Of a stretch of DNA of 21,578 bases, positions 7,210 to 14,801 are shown piece by piece. The stretch spans positions 1 to 21,578 of the forward strand of contig JAGMBN010000011.1 in assembly GCA_023129655.1 (NCBI GenBank), written 5' to 3'. This stretch comes from a bacterium. GTDB taxonomy: Bacteria; JAHJDO01. The notes under the pieces were generated by a model that worked only from the letters and a program-made list of their open reading frames with translations, was not told where the DNA came from and did not search any database. Each line of letters opens with the position of its first letter. Positions within the stretch are counted from its first letter, which is position 1. A program made the translations under genes and the position numbers.

Positions 7210-9222
7210 CTACTTTCTTAAAGTAACATTTAATTGTGATGCAAGTTGTCGCTCTATCCTTGAATGAGCCTGATTTACTTCCTCATCATAAAGCGTTCTT
7301 TTATTTGACCGATAGCAAATGGAATATGCCATGCTTTTATGCGCAGAGAGAACTTGTTTACCGCGATATATATCAAATAATTTTATGTCTTCAACAATCT
7401 CTCCACCAGCTTTCCACATTACGCTCATAATATCAGCGTTAGATACGTTTTCGTTAATAGTAAAAGCTATGTCGCGCTCACTGGCCGGGTATTTGGGAAC
7501 TGGCTTAAAAACAGGGGATAGGTTTATGTGTTTTGATAGATCAGAGAACCCAATCTCAAGAAGAAACACCTTTTCATCAATGCTGTATTTCTCCAGCACA
7601 TTACTGCTAATTTCTCCTATTATGCCTACTCTGCGTCCCTGAATATCTATGCTTGCCGAGCAATCCTGAGTGAATACTTTGTGCTCTTTATAGTATATGC
7701 AATGGTCTTCAATACCAAGTTTACACAAGGTTGTTTCTAATATGCCTTTAATATCAAAGAAAGAAACGTTTCCAGCAATTCCACAGCACAGGTATGTTTT
7801 TTCATGATATGAAGAATTATTTTCAAAGAATACCTGGCCAAGTTCATATAACTTAATTTCAGAAAAAGACCTATTCAAGTTTCTCTTAATTACACTCAGC
7901 ATCTCAGGTATCAGGCTTGTTCTCATTATATTTTGGTCATCTCCCAGGGGATTAGTAATTTTTACTCCATCAGAAGACAGACCAGTTTTATCTAGGTTTT
8001 CTGAGTTGGTAAAACTTGAGGTGTATATCTCGGCCATGCCGCATGAACACAGTATGTTCTTCAGAGCATCTGTTTGCTTTTCAACCTCTCTTTTGCCGCA
8101 TGAACTGGTTTGTCCTCGAGGCATTGTAGTATCAATGTTATTGTATCCATAGATGCGAGCAATTTCTTCAATCAGGTCTATCTCTCGCCTGATATCCTGG
8201 CGATATGTAGGAACCAGCACCTTGATATTATTTAGACTATCCTGTTTGATTTCAAAACCCAAGTTTAGCATTATACGCTTTAACTTGTTTTGAGAAATGT
8301 CAATACCCAGGATTCGTTTTATCTGCTGGATTCTAAGCTGTATGTTCTGCCTATTGAATTTCTTTGGATAGATGTCCACAATCCCCTTTGCTGATTTTCC
8401 ATGCGCAATTTTCTCTATGAGATAGGCTGCTCTATTAAGCGCAGACACAACTCCATTTGGATCCACGCCTCTTTCAAAACGATACGATGATTCTGAGGAT
8501 AACCCCAATGTTTTAGCTGTTTTTCTTATGCATGCAGCATGAAAACAAGCGCTTTCCAGAAATATATCTGCTGTCTGTTCATCTATCTCGGAACCAATTC
8601 CTCCCATAATACCTGCAATGGCAACAGGTCCTTTTTCGTCTGCTATGACAAGCATATCTTGAGAGAGCTGTCTTTTGCTCTCATCCAGAGCAAAAATAGA
8701 CACACTTTGTTTTGCTTCTCTTATAATAATTTTCTTGCTTGATATTTTATTGTAATCAAACGCATGAAGAGGCTGCCCTGTTTCCATCAAAACATAGTTT
8801 GTTATGTCAACAATATTATTTATAGAGCGGATACCAATCGCTTCCAGCCGCTTTGTGAGCCACAATGGTGAGGGCTCTATTTTAACATTGCAAATTATTC
8901 TTCCAGCATATCTGGGACACAGGGAAGCGTTCTTTATTGATACGTCTATTAATTTCTCGATTTCTTTATTTGAACTGCATTTTTTTAGCAGCTGAGGATA
9001 CTTAACATGTTTACTTGTAAGCGCTCCAATTTCTCTTGCTATACCAATTATGCTTAAACAGTCCCCTCTATTTGCTGTAACTTCTATATCCAGCACAGCT
9101 CCATCAGCGGATGTCTGTATGTCAGCTACTTCAAGTCCTGCCATAGTTAGTTTTTCTGCAATTTCTTCAATGGATAATTTTATGTCTACATATTCCTTCA
9201 ACCAATTATAAGGTACCTTCAT
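7210..9222 (-). CDS. pheT: Phenylalanine--tRNA ligase beta subunit, short form without the tRNA-binding domain
   Basis: A 670-aa beta subunit of the heterotetrameric enzyme that charges tRNA-Phe. It opens with the normal MKVPYNWLKEYVDI and TMAGLEV. It then passes directly to AVLDIEVTANRGDCLSIIGIAREIGAL, skipping the roughly 110-residue EMAP-II-like OB-fold (tRNA_bind) usually inserted here. The B3/B4 editing region (PRYAGRIICNVKIEPSP, NIVDITNYVL, GQPLHAFD), the B5 domain (RILGIDISQNKLKRIMLNLGFEI), the inactive catalytic-like core and the C-terminal FDX-ACB domain (KYPASERDIAFTI to the end) are present. The ATG at 9222 follows GGAGG at 4-5 nt. It lies 10 bp after pheS. Confidence 0.95.
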   Translation of the reverse strand: MKVPYNWLKEYVDIKLSIEEIAEKLTMAGLEVADIQTSADGAVLDIEVTANRGDCLSIIGIAREIGALTSKHVKYPQLLKKCSSNKEIEKLIDVSIKNASLCPRYAGRIICNVKIEPSPLWLTKRLEAIGIRSINNIVDITNYVLMETGQPLHAFDYNKISSKKIIIREAKQSVSIFALDESKRQLSQDMLVIADEKGPVAIAGIMGGIGSEIDEQTADIFLESACFHAACIRKTAKTLGLSSESSYRFERGVDPNGVVSALNRAAYLIEKIAHGKSAKGIVDIYPKKFNRQNIQLRIQQIKRILGIDISQNKLKRIMLNLGFEIKQDSLNNIKVLVPTYRQDIRREIDLIEEIARIYGYNNIDTTMPRGQTSSCGKREVEKQTDALKNILCSCGMAEIYTSSFTNSENLDKTGLSSDGVKITNPLGDDQNIMRTSLIPEMLSVIKRNLNRSFSEIKLYELGQVFFENNSSYHEKTYLCCGIAGNVSFFDIKGILETTLCKLGIEDHCIYYKEHKVFTQDCSASIDIQGRRVGIIGEISSNVLEKYSIDEKVFLLEIGFSDLSKHINLSPVFKPVPKYPASERDIAFTINENVSNADIMSVMWKAGGEIVEDIKLFDIYRGKQVLSAHKSMAYSICYRSNKRTLYDEEVNQAHSRIERQLASQLNVTLRK

Positions 9223-9232
9223 TACGCCTCCG

Positions 9233-10240
9233 CTAAAACTGTCTTAGAAATCTCAGATCATTCTCAAAAAACATTCGTATATCATGAATGTGGTATTTTA
9301 TCATAGCGATTCTTTCAATACCCATGCCGAATGCAAATCCGCTATACTTTTCTGCGTCGTAATGCACCATTTTGAATACTTCAGGATCCACCATGCCTGC
9401 GCCTCCTATTTCAAGCCATCCTGTATTTTTGCATATTCTGCATCCTTTGCCTTTGCAATTAACACATGAGAACGCATATTCTGCGCTTGGTTCAGTAAAA
9501 GGGAAAAAATCAGGTCTAAATCTGATTCTTGTTTGCCTGCCAAATAGCTGTTTTGCAAATACTTCCAGAACGCCCTTTAAGTCTCCAAATGTAATATTTG
9601 TATCTACAGCCAATCCTTCCACTTGATGGAATATTGGAGAGTGTGTAGCATCAGTTGCGTCTCTTCTGAAGCATCTGCCGGGAGCAATTACTCTTACAGG
9701 AGGCTTTCGTTTTTCCATAGTGCGAATCTGAACCGGGGATGTATGTGTGCGCAAAAGGATTTTGTCTGTTATGTAAAATGAATCATGTTCATCTCTGGCA
9801 GGATGGTCTTCTGGTGTATTAAGCGCTTCAAAGTTGTAATATTCTGTCTCTATTTCAGGACCTGTTACTGTCTCGAAACCCAAGCCAAAGAATATCTCTT
9901 TGATTTCTTGAGTAATAAGTGTGAGAGGATGTTTATTGCCGATTGCAGGCTTGTTTCCCGGGAGAGTTATGTCTAATTTGGCTTCAGTTCTTTTTGCTGA
10001 TTTAATACTGGCAAGCGCCTCGCTAATTCTAGCACTTATATTATTTTTTAAATTGTTTAATAATCTGCCAAATACTGGTTTTTCTTCATTTGATAATGTT
10101 GAAACTTGTTTTAACAGAGATGTGACAACCCCTTTTCTTCCTAGGTATTTTATTCTTATTCCCTCTAAATGCTCAGGAAGAGAAATGCTCTTAATTTCAG
10201 AATTGAACTTTTCTTCTATTTCTTTAATCTTTGCTTTCAA
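9233..10240 (-). CDS. pheS: Phenylalanine--tRNA ligase alpha subunit
   Basis: A 335-aa class-II catalytic subunit. The N-terminal coiled coil (1-85) is followed by motif 1 (FFGLGFETVTGPEIETEYYNFEALN), motif 2 (PGRCFRRDATDATHSPIFHQVEGL, residues 188-210) and motif 3 (GFAFGMGIERIAMIKYHIHDIRMFFENDL, 301-329). A Cys cluster (Cys259, Cys262, Cys267, Cys270, in SCVNCKGKGCRIC) could bind zinc, as in a subset of bacterial PheS. The start is TTG at 10240; GGAG lies 7 nt upstream, and ATG codons at 10247 and 10253 are out of frame. It heads the leftward operon behind the promoter at 10286-10314. Confidence 0.96.
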   Translation of the reverse strand: MKAKIKEIEEKFNSEIKSISLPEHLEGIRIKYLGRKGVVTSLLKQVSTLSNEEKPVFGRLLNNLKNNISARISEALASIKSAKRTEAKLDITLPGNKPAIGNKHPLTLITQEIKEIFFGLGFETVTGPEIETEYYNFEALNTPEDHPARDEHDSFYITDKILLRTHTSPVQIRTMEKRKPPVRVIAPGRCFRRDATDATHSPIFHQVEGLAVDTNITFGDLKGVLEVFAKQLFGRQTRIRFRPDFFPFTEPSAEYAFSCVNCKGKGCRICKNTGWLEIGGAGMVDPEVFKMVHYDAEKYSGFAFGMGIERIAMIKYHIHDIRMFFENDLRFLRQF

Positions 10241-10285
10241 TATCCATCTCCATCTTTATTTTCTTTTTTAGATGCTTCTTAGATG

Positions 10286-10314
10286 ATAATATAACAATAT
10301 GGGAAATATGTCTA
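10286..10314 (-). promoter_or_regulatory. Sigma-70-type promoter for the pheS-pheT-rodZ-pgsA operon
   Basis: On the minus strand TAGACA (10314-10309) is separated by exactly 17 nt from TATTAT (10291-10286); each box matches 5 of 6 consensus bases. Transcription would start near 10279 and give a leader of about 38 nt before the TTG start of pheS. That leader is too short for a T-box or attenuator. The -35 box lies within the first codons of the divergent tilS gene, so the two transcription units overlap head to head. Confidence 0.65.
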
Positions 10315-11831
10315 AACAAAAGTTATTAAAAACTATTCAGGATTACAGAATGATTTCCAAAGGAGACCGTTTACTTGTTGGCGTTTCCGGAGGTCCGGAT
10401 TCTGTAGCTCTTTTGTATCTTCTCATGGAACTCAGGGATATATACAATCTTCAGCTTTATATAGTTCACTTAAATCATATGCTTAGAGGAAGTGAATCTG
10501 ATGAAGATGCTGGATATGTGAGAAGATTGGCAAAAAAAATGAAACTTCCTGTTTTTATTGGAAAGAAGGATGTAGGGAAATTTGCAAAAGCAAACAAGCT
10601 ATCCTTGGAAGAAGCTGCCAGAATTCAGAGATATGAGTTTTATGAACAAATAGCAGAAAAATTAAATATAAGAAAAATCGCTCTAGGTCACACTGCGGAT
10701 GATAATGCTGAAACTGTGCTCATGAGACTGCTAAGAGGAGCGGGAGAACAGGGATTAACAGGTATTTATCCTGTTAGATATATTGGCAACCTAAAAGTTA
10801 TTCGTCCATTACTGAATATTTACAGAGTAGAGATTGAAGCGTTTCTGAAAGAGAAAAAAATCAGAGCGCGTACTGATTCCTCTAATGCTGATAATAAATT
10901 TCTCAGGAATAAAGTCAGATTGGAACTAATTCCCCTTTTAGAAGAAAACTATAACCAGAACATAAAGCAGGTATTAATTAATACTGCTGATATTTTAAAA
11001 GAAGACAATGAATATCTTATGCAAATTACGGAAAAATTTTATAACGAGGCACATCCCCCTTGTCCCCCTTCAAAGCCCCGAACCGAGCCCCGTACCGAGT
11101 TTACTCTGGTGCAGGGCGAGAGAAATCTCTGGTTCAGGGCAAAGGGGGAATTTAGTGATGCGCGTGGTGGAAGTATACATTTGAGCATTAAAAAAATCGC
11201 AGATTTTCCTCTGGCAATTCAGAGAAGGGTTATTAGGTATGGGATTAAAGAGCTGACTGGAACTCTAAGGCAGATTACATATCAACATTTGAATGAGATA
11301 TTCAAGCTATTAAAGGGCAATCTGGCTTATGGGAGAATAGACCTGCCTGATGGATTAGTAGTAGAACGAATGCGCAGGGAGTTAGTTATTCGCAGAGGTA
11401 AGGCACGGAATATACGCAGCATAATCTATCCTGTTAAGATTCCGGGAGAAACTGTTGTTTCTGAGCTTGGAGTGAAACTGATCTGCGCAATTTCCAAAAG
11501 AAAAGCTAATCCCAAATTCTATACGCAGAATCGTTATCAAGAGTATCTTGATTATAATAAGATTAAGAAACCTGTTTTCATAAGAACGCGAAAACAGGGA
11601 GATACATTTCAACCATTAGGAATGAAGGGGAAAAAGAAGATAAAGGATTTTCTTATAGACCAAAAGATTCCTCAGCCCGAAAAAAGAAAGGTACTGCTTC
11701 TAACTGATAAAACTGATATTATCTGGTTGATAGGTTTTAGGATTAGTGATAAATTTAAGGTTACAGAAAAGACAAAACAAGTTTTGAAAGTGAGATTCTT
11801 AAAAATAAAGAAAGGAGACATAAAATCATGA
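10299..11831 (+). CDS. tilS: tRNA(Ile)-lysidine synthase, carrying a palindromic in-frame insertion
   Basis: A 510-aa enzyme that attaches lysine to C34 of tRNA-Ile(CAU) using ATP, changing its codon specificity from AUG to AUA. The PP-loop SGGPDS lies at residues 30-35, the LGHTADDNAETVLMRLLRG block at 129-147, and the TilS C-terminal domain at about 433-505 (RKQGDTFQPLGMKGKKKIKDF). It is longer than most short TilS proteins because of a Pro/Arg-rich stretch at about 251-290 (see the repeat entry). ATG at 10299 or 10308 could be the start; neither has a strong ribosome-binding site, though GGGA precedes the second. Its stop overlaps a downstream ATG (ATGA, 11828-11831), suggesting a former coupled neighbour. 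Confidence 0.95.
   Translation: MGNMSKQKLLKTIQDYRMISKGDRLLVGVSGGPDSVALLYLLMELRDIYNLQLYIVHLNHMLRGSESDEDAGYVRRLAKKMKLPVFIGKKDVGKFAKANKLSLEEAARIQRYEFYEQIAEKLNIRKIALGHTADDNAETVLMRLLRGAGEQGLTGIYPVRYIGNLKVIRPLLNIYRVEIEAFLKEKKIRARTDSSNADNKFLRNKVRLELIPLLEENYNQNIKQVLINTADILKEDNEYLMQITEKFYNEAHPPCPPSKPRTEPRTEFTLVQGERNLWFRAKGEFSDARGGSIHLSIKKIADFPLAIQRRVIRYGIKELTGTLRQITYQHLNEIFKLLKGNLAYGRIDLPDGLVVERMRRELVIRRGKARNIRSIIYPVKIPGETVVSELGVKLICAISKRKANPKFYTQNRYQEYLDYNKIKKPVFIRTRKQGDTFQPLGMKGKKKIKDFLIDQKIPQPEKRKVLLLTDKTDIIWLIGFRISDKFKVTEKTKQVLKVRFLKIKKGDIKS
11049..11168 (+). repeat. Palindromic element inserted in frame in tilS
   Basis: A segment of about 120 bp, visibly richer in G+C than the flanking gene. It is bounded by imperfect inverted arms, 11054-11066 (TCCCCCTTGTCCC) and 11137-11149 (GGGCAAAGGGGGA), matching at 11 of 13 positions. 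An inner short palindrome, AGAGAAATCTCT, lies near 11120-11131. It encodes residues 251-290, a low-complexity Pro/Arg/Glu stretch that belongs to no TilS domain and lies in the linker after the helical region. The length is a multiple of three and there is no stop, so the gene stays open. It resembles in-frame palindromic elements known from Rickettsia (RPE) in concept, not in sequence. Confidence 0.65.
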
Positions 11832-11875
11832 ATCCAAAAGAAAGAGTTGACCCTAAAACCTACATAGAACCCTAA
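11828..11875 (+). pseudogene. Truncated reading frame translationally coupled to tilS
   Basis: An ATG at 11828 overlaps the tilS stop as ATGA and is preceded at about 10 nt by AAAGGAG. The frame encodes only MNPKERVDPKTYIEP before a TAA. The strong ribosome-binding site and the overlap indicate the start of a real coupled gene whose body was lost, probably with the insertion of the decayed transposase just downstream. In many bacteria ftsH follows tilS, but this 15-residue stub does not look like the FtsH N-terminus, so the lost gene is unidentified. It could also be a genuine tiny ORF. Confidence 0.4.
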
Positions 11876-11937
11876 AAAAGAGTGGAAAGAAGCAGCCTCC
11901 GCTGGTATAATGTTAAAAACAAAGCATCACTCATTGG

Positions 11938-12398
11938 GTGAAAAATGGAGACAGAATAGAAGATATAGAGGTATTAAGAGCAGATAAGGGATTTGTTGAT
12001 AGCTTGGGATGGAAGCAGATAACAGGAGCGGACGCATATATAAACTTCATAAATAATAAACGAAATAACGGAAAGAATCGGATACTAAATGAGATGATAG
12101 TAATCAAAGCAATGAGAGAATCGGAAGAAGAGTTTACTTACGATAATGATGCAACATATTCTGACATAGCGTAGCATATTCATATCAGGGAACACGGCAG
12201 CATAGCGAGTTAATCGGATGTATAGCAGAATTAGGAGTAATAAATACAGAAGATTTTCGCAGAGGAAATGTAAGTCCGCAGACAGGAATATATAATCAAT
12301 TAAGAAAGGCGATCAGACAGGCAAAGACTGCTGGAAAAAAGATAAAGAGATTTAGAAGTGTAAGGTGGTCGGGTTTGTCAAGACCAATTTTTCTTTAA
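11938..12398 (+). pseudogene. Decayed IS1380-family transposase fragment
   Basis: An internal fragment of a transposase in two frames. The first frame (11938-12171) reads NGDRIEDIEVLRADKGF, a linker, then EFTYDNDATYSD. The second (about 12174-12398) reads AYSYQGTRQHSELIGCIAELG, then DFRRGNVSPQTG and AGKKIKRFRS. The order IEDI-L, D-DAT, Y-G, AELG, FR-GNVSP, GKKIKRFRS follows the IS1380 DDE transposases, including two of the expected acidic positions. A frameshift near 12165-12174 joins the parts, and the N-terminal part and everything after RFRS are missing. No intact terminal inverted repeats were found. About 150 of roughly 440 residues survive. Confidence 0.78.
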
Positions 12399-12558
12399 AT
12401 TTATGTATTTGCTGGGCTAAATAGGAATTTGGGTTTTATGATAATATTTGTAATATTAAGTTATAACCCCTATAATTATTAATGTATAGTTAAGTTTTAA
12501 TACAGTATTTCTTAACAAATCTTTAAGTTATCCAAGGGTAATTCAGGAGGACAAGGAA
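12399..12558. other. AT-rich intergenic stretch before the AAA+ ATPase gene
   Basis: About 160 bp between the transposase remnant and the next gene. It is very AT-rich and holds the promoter at 12448-12476 and the ribosome-binding site GGAGG at 12546-12550. No other structure or coding potential is seen. Confidence 0.5.
12448..12476 (+). promoter_or_regulatory. Sigma-70-type promoter for the AAA+/DUF4143 gene
   Basis: TTGTAA (12448-12453, 4 of 6 consensus) is 17 nt from a perfect TATAAT (12471-12476). Transcription would begin near 12483, giving a leader of about 75 nt before the GTG start at 12559. The region is AT-rich, so chance matches are possible, but the exact spacing and perfect -10 box support it. 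Confidence 0.5.
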
Positions 12559-13860
12559 GTGAAAAGATATATAGAAGAACAATTAACTGCGTGGAAGAAT
12601 AGTGTAAGGCGCAAGCCTTTAATTTTGCGTGGAGCAAGGCAGGTTGGTAAGACATATACAGTTAAGAGATTCGGAGAAGAACATTTTTCTGACGGTGTTT
12701 TACATATTGATTTAGAAAAAAATCCGCAATGGCATAAGATATTTGAAGGCTCTCTGGATCCTATGCGCATAACAAAGGAGCTGGAACTGTTGGCAGGGGG
12801 AAAAATAAAAGTGGGACAAACTCTGCTGTTTTTTGATGAAATACAGCGTTGTCCTAAAGCAATTACAGCGCTGCGCTATTTTTATGAAGACATGCCTGAT
12901 CTTCATGTAATTGCAGCAGGGTCTTTACTGGAATTTATTTTTAATGACATCTCTTTTCCTGTAGGACGGCTACAGTTTTTAAAAATGTTTCCTCTCTCGT
13001 TTTCTGAATATCTGCTTGCTGCCGGGAATGATATGCTTGCAAAATTTATTTCAGAACCTCCGCAAAATACCAGCGCTACAATTCATAATAAACTGCTGGA
13101 ACATTTAAAACAGTATTTTTTTGTAGGAGGCATGCCTGAGGCGGTTAAAGTATATGTTGAAACCAATTCAATAAGGGAAAGTTTTGAGGTTCATAAAGAA
13201 ATATGTTTGAGTTATAAAGAAGATTTCGCCAAATATTCTCCTAAAGCCGATTCCAGATGTATGGATCAAGTTTTTACAAATGTCGCGCGATTTGTGGGTT
13301 CTCAAATAAAATATACCCATCTTTCCAATGAATTTTCTATTCCAACTGTCCATAAGGCATTTGATATTCTTGTTCGTGTGGGAGTAATTAACAGGATTGC
13401 TTCATGCCATGCAAGTGGTCTTCCTTTGACCGCTACGGCTTCGACAAAAACATTCAAGGCATCCATGGTTGATATTGGAATTATGCAGCATTTATGCGGC
13501 ATGCCGATGGATATTGAATATGCTAAAACAGACCTTTTGTCAATATATAAAGGCGCTATGGCTGAACAGTTTATTGCTCAAGAATTAATATCCACTCAGG
13601 ATACGTTATATTATTGGTCCCGGCAGAAAAAAAATAGTTCAGCTGAAATCGATTTTTTAGCTGTAAAAGAAGGTCGGATAATTCCCGTGGAGGTCAAAAG
13701 CGGTTCTTCCGGTCGTTTAAAAAGTTTGCATTTATTTCTCCAAAGTTTTCCAAATTGTAAGGAAGGATACGTTTTTTCCTGTAGGCCTTATAGTCTACTT
13801 TCAGAGCAGAAACTAAAATTCATTCCTCTTTATTTTTGTCAGTCTGCTTTTAGGGGGTAA
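12559..13860 (+). CDS. AAA+ ATPase with DUF4143 domain (AAA_14 family)
   Basis: A 433-aa protein of the widespread archaeal/bacterial AAA_14-DUF4143 type. Walker A is GARQVGKT (25-32) and Walker B is LLFFDEIQ (89-96), followed by a sensor-like VIAAGSLLEF (117-126). The C-terminal DUF4143 region holds the winged-helix part (YTHLSNEFSIPTVHKAFDILVRVGVI, 251-276) and a nuclease-like fold with Glu335 (GAMAEQF), Asp364 (AEIDFL), Glu377 and Lys379 (PVEVKSG), the order expected of PD-(D/E)XK enzymes. The GTG at 12559 is supported by GGAGG 8 nt upstream and homology from the first residues. It stands alone behind its own promoter, next to a decayed IS. Its biological role is not established; families like this are frequent in accessory DNA. 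Confidence 0.92.
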   Translation: MKRYIEEQLTAWKNSVRRKPLILRGARQVGKTYTVKRFGEEHFSDGVLHIDLEKNPQWHKIFEGSLDPMRITKELELLAGGKIKVGQTLLFFDEIQRCPKAITALRYFYEDMPDLHVIAAGSLLEFIFNDISFPVGRLQFLKMFPLSFSEYLLAAGNDMLAKFISEPPQNTSATIHNKLLEHLKQYFFVGGMPEAVKVYVETNSIRESFEVHKEICLSYKEDFAKYSPKADSRCMDQVFTNVARFVGSQIKYTHLSNEFSIPTVHKAFDILVRVGVINRIASCHASGLPLTATASTKTFKASMVDIGIMQHLCGMPMDIEYAKTDLLSIYKGAMAEQFIAQELISTQDTLYYWSRQKKNSSAEIDFLAVKEGRIIPVEVKSGSSGRLKSLHLFLQSFPNCKEGYVFSCRPYSLLSEQKLKFIPLYFCQSAFRG

Positions 13861-14007
13861 GGATGTATCTTACCATTTCCAAGAAATTTTTAAATAATTC
13901 TTTTAATTTTGTAGAAAAATGATACTATATATCAAGATCAATTACAGCGAAAAGAGCAGGAAATATTTGGGATCCAGATTAAAAAAAATAAAAAGGAGGG
14001 ATAAGTT

Positions 14008-14799
14008 ATGAGTAAGTATGTAAGAAGTTTGTTGTTGGTAGTTTTACTGATTTTAGGAAGCGCAGGAATAGTAAAAGGGGAAGCAGAAAAGACTTTAGTT
14101 GCACCTAGCCTTGAGACAGGTAATTATAAGGTAAAGTTTGATAAAGCAGCAGGATTTACTCTTTATTATAAGGGTAAGAATATTATCCGTATGGGTTCTA
14201 TATATTTCCTACTCTCCGGTGGGGAAAGAATCCATTTATTCAAAGCTCCTACCCTTATTACCATTAAAGAGATAGAGACGGGTAAAGAATATTTCTGGGA
14301 AAGGAGTATTGAAGAGATTGGCGGCAGCTTTAAGTGCAAGTTAACCTTGTTAAGGGATAAGGTTATATGGGACTTTGACTTTAGTTTTGATAAAGAGTTT
14401 AATGGAGTAATTAATCACTATCCTGACATTTTTAGTGGGAATTATGAGAATATTTTAGGTTGTTTATTTGAAACGATAAGTCTCAAAGGAAAGACAAAAG
14501 AAGGCTTTTTCCCAAAAGAATTACCTACTAAATTTAAAAGATGGACAGGTGAGTTAGGAGAGATGAAACTCTATTCACCATTAGGTCTTGTTATATTCAA
14601 AACAAAGAAAGACAAACCGATTGGATATTCTACAATAATAGCTAGTACAGGTAAGCCACCTCATCTGATATTAAGATTTCAGTGGCCTGATCTATCATTG
14701 CCAGCAGGCTATAAGAACCACGTCCAACTAGAAGTATCTTTTCCAGAAGATCGTATGGTGGCTAAGCCTATATATATGAAACTTCAAGGAGGTCTTTAA
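14008..14799 (+). CDS. Secreted protein, paralogous to the N-terminal domain of the adjacent glycoside hydrolase
   Basis: A 263-aa protein with an N-terminal signal sequence (SKYVRSLLLVVLLILGSAGIVKG, cleavage probably near residue 25). The rest looks like an all-beta domain. It aligns by eye with residues about 38-262 of the next protein at several ordered places: FDKEFNGVINHYPDIF against FDKEYRGHIGLHPIFF, FPKELPTKFKRW against YPKEKKTW, and LPAGYKNHVQLEVSF against FKPGYEDKIQLEIAI. The ATG at 14008 follows AAGGAGGGA at 7-8 nt. It ends 2 nt before the hydrolase gene, and the GGAGG of that gene lies in its last codons, so they form one operon. No catalytic motif is visible. A carbohydrate-binding or mutarotase-like role is a guess. 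Confidence 0.75.
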   Translation: MSKYVRSLLLVVLLILGSAGIVKGEAEKTLVAPSLETGNYKVKFDKAAGFTLYYKGKNIIRMGSIYFLLSGGERIHLFKAPTLITIKEIETGKEYFWERSIEEIGGSFKCKLTLLRDKVIWDFDFSFDKEFNGVINHYPDIFSGNYENILGCLFETISLKGKTKEGFFPKELPTKFKRWTGELGEMKLYSPLGLVIFKTKKDKPIGYSTIIASTGKPPHLILRFQWPDLSLPAGYKNHVQLEVSFPEDRMVAKPIYMKLQGGL

Positions 14800-14801
14800 A
14801 A

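Noticed and set aside
12366..12396. Possible terminator after the transposase remnant
   Set aside because: The stem is only 5 bp (TGGTC/GACCA) with an 11-nt loop; too weak despite the following T-rich run. It may be a remnant of the element.
13861..14007. Promoter for the secreted two-gene operon
   Set aside because: The gap is AT-rich with many partial matches, but no -35/-10 pair with suitable spacing stood out; only the ribosome-binding site is clear.
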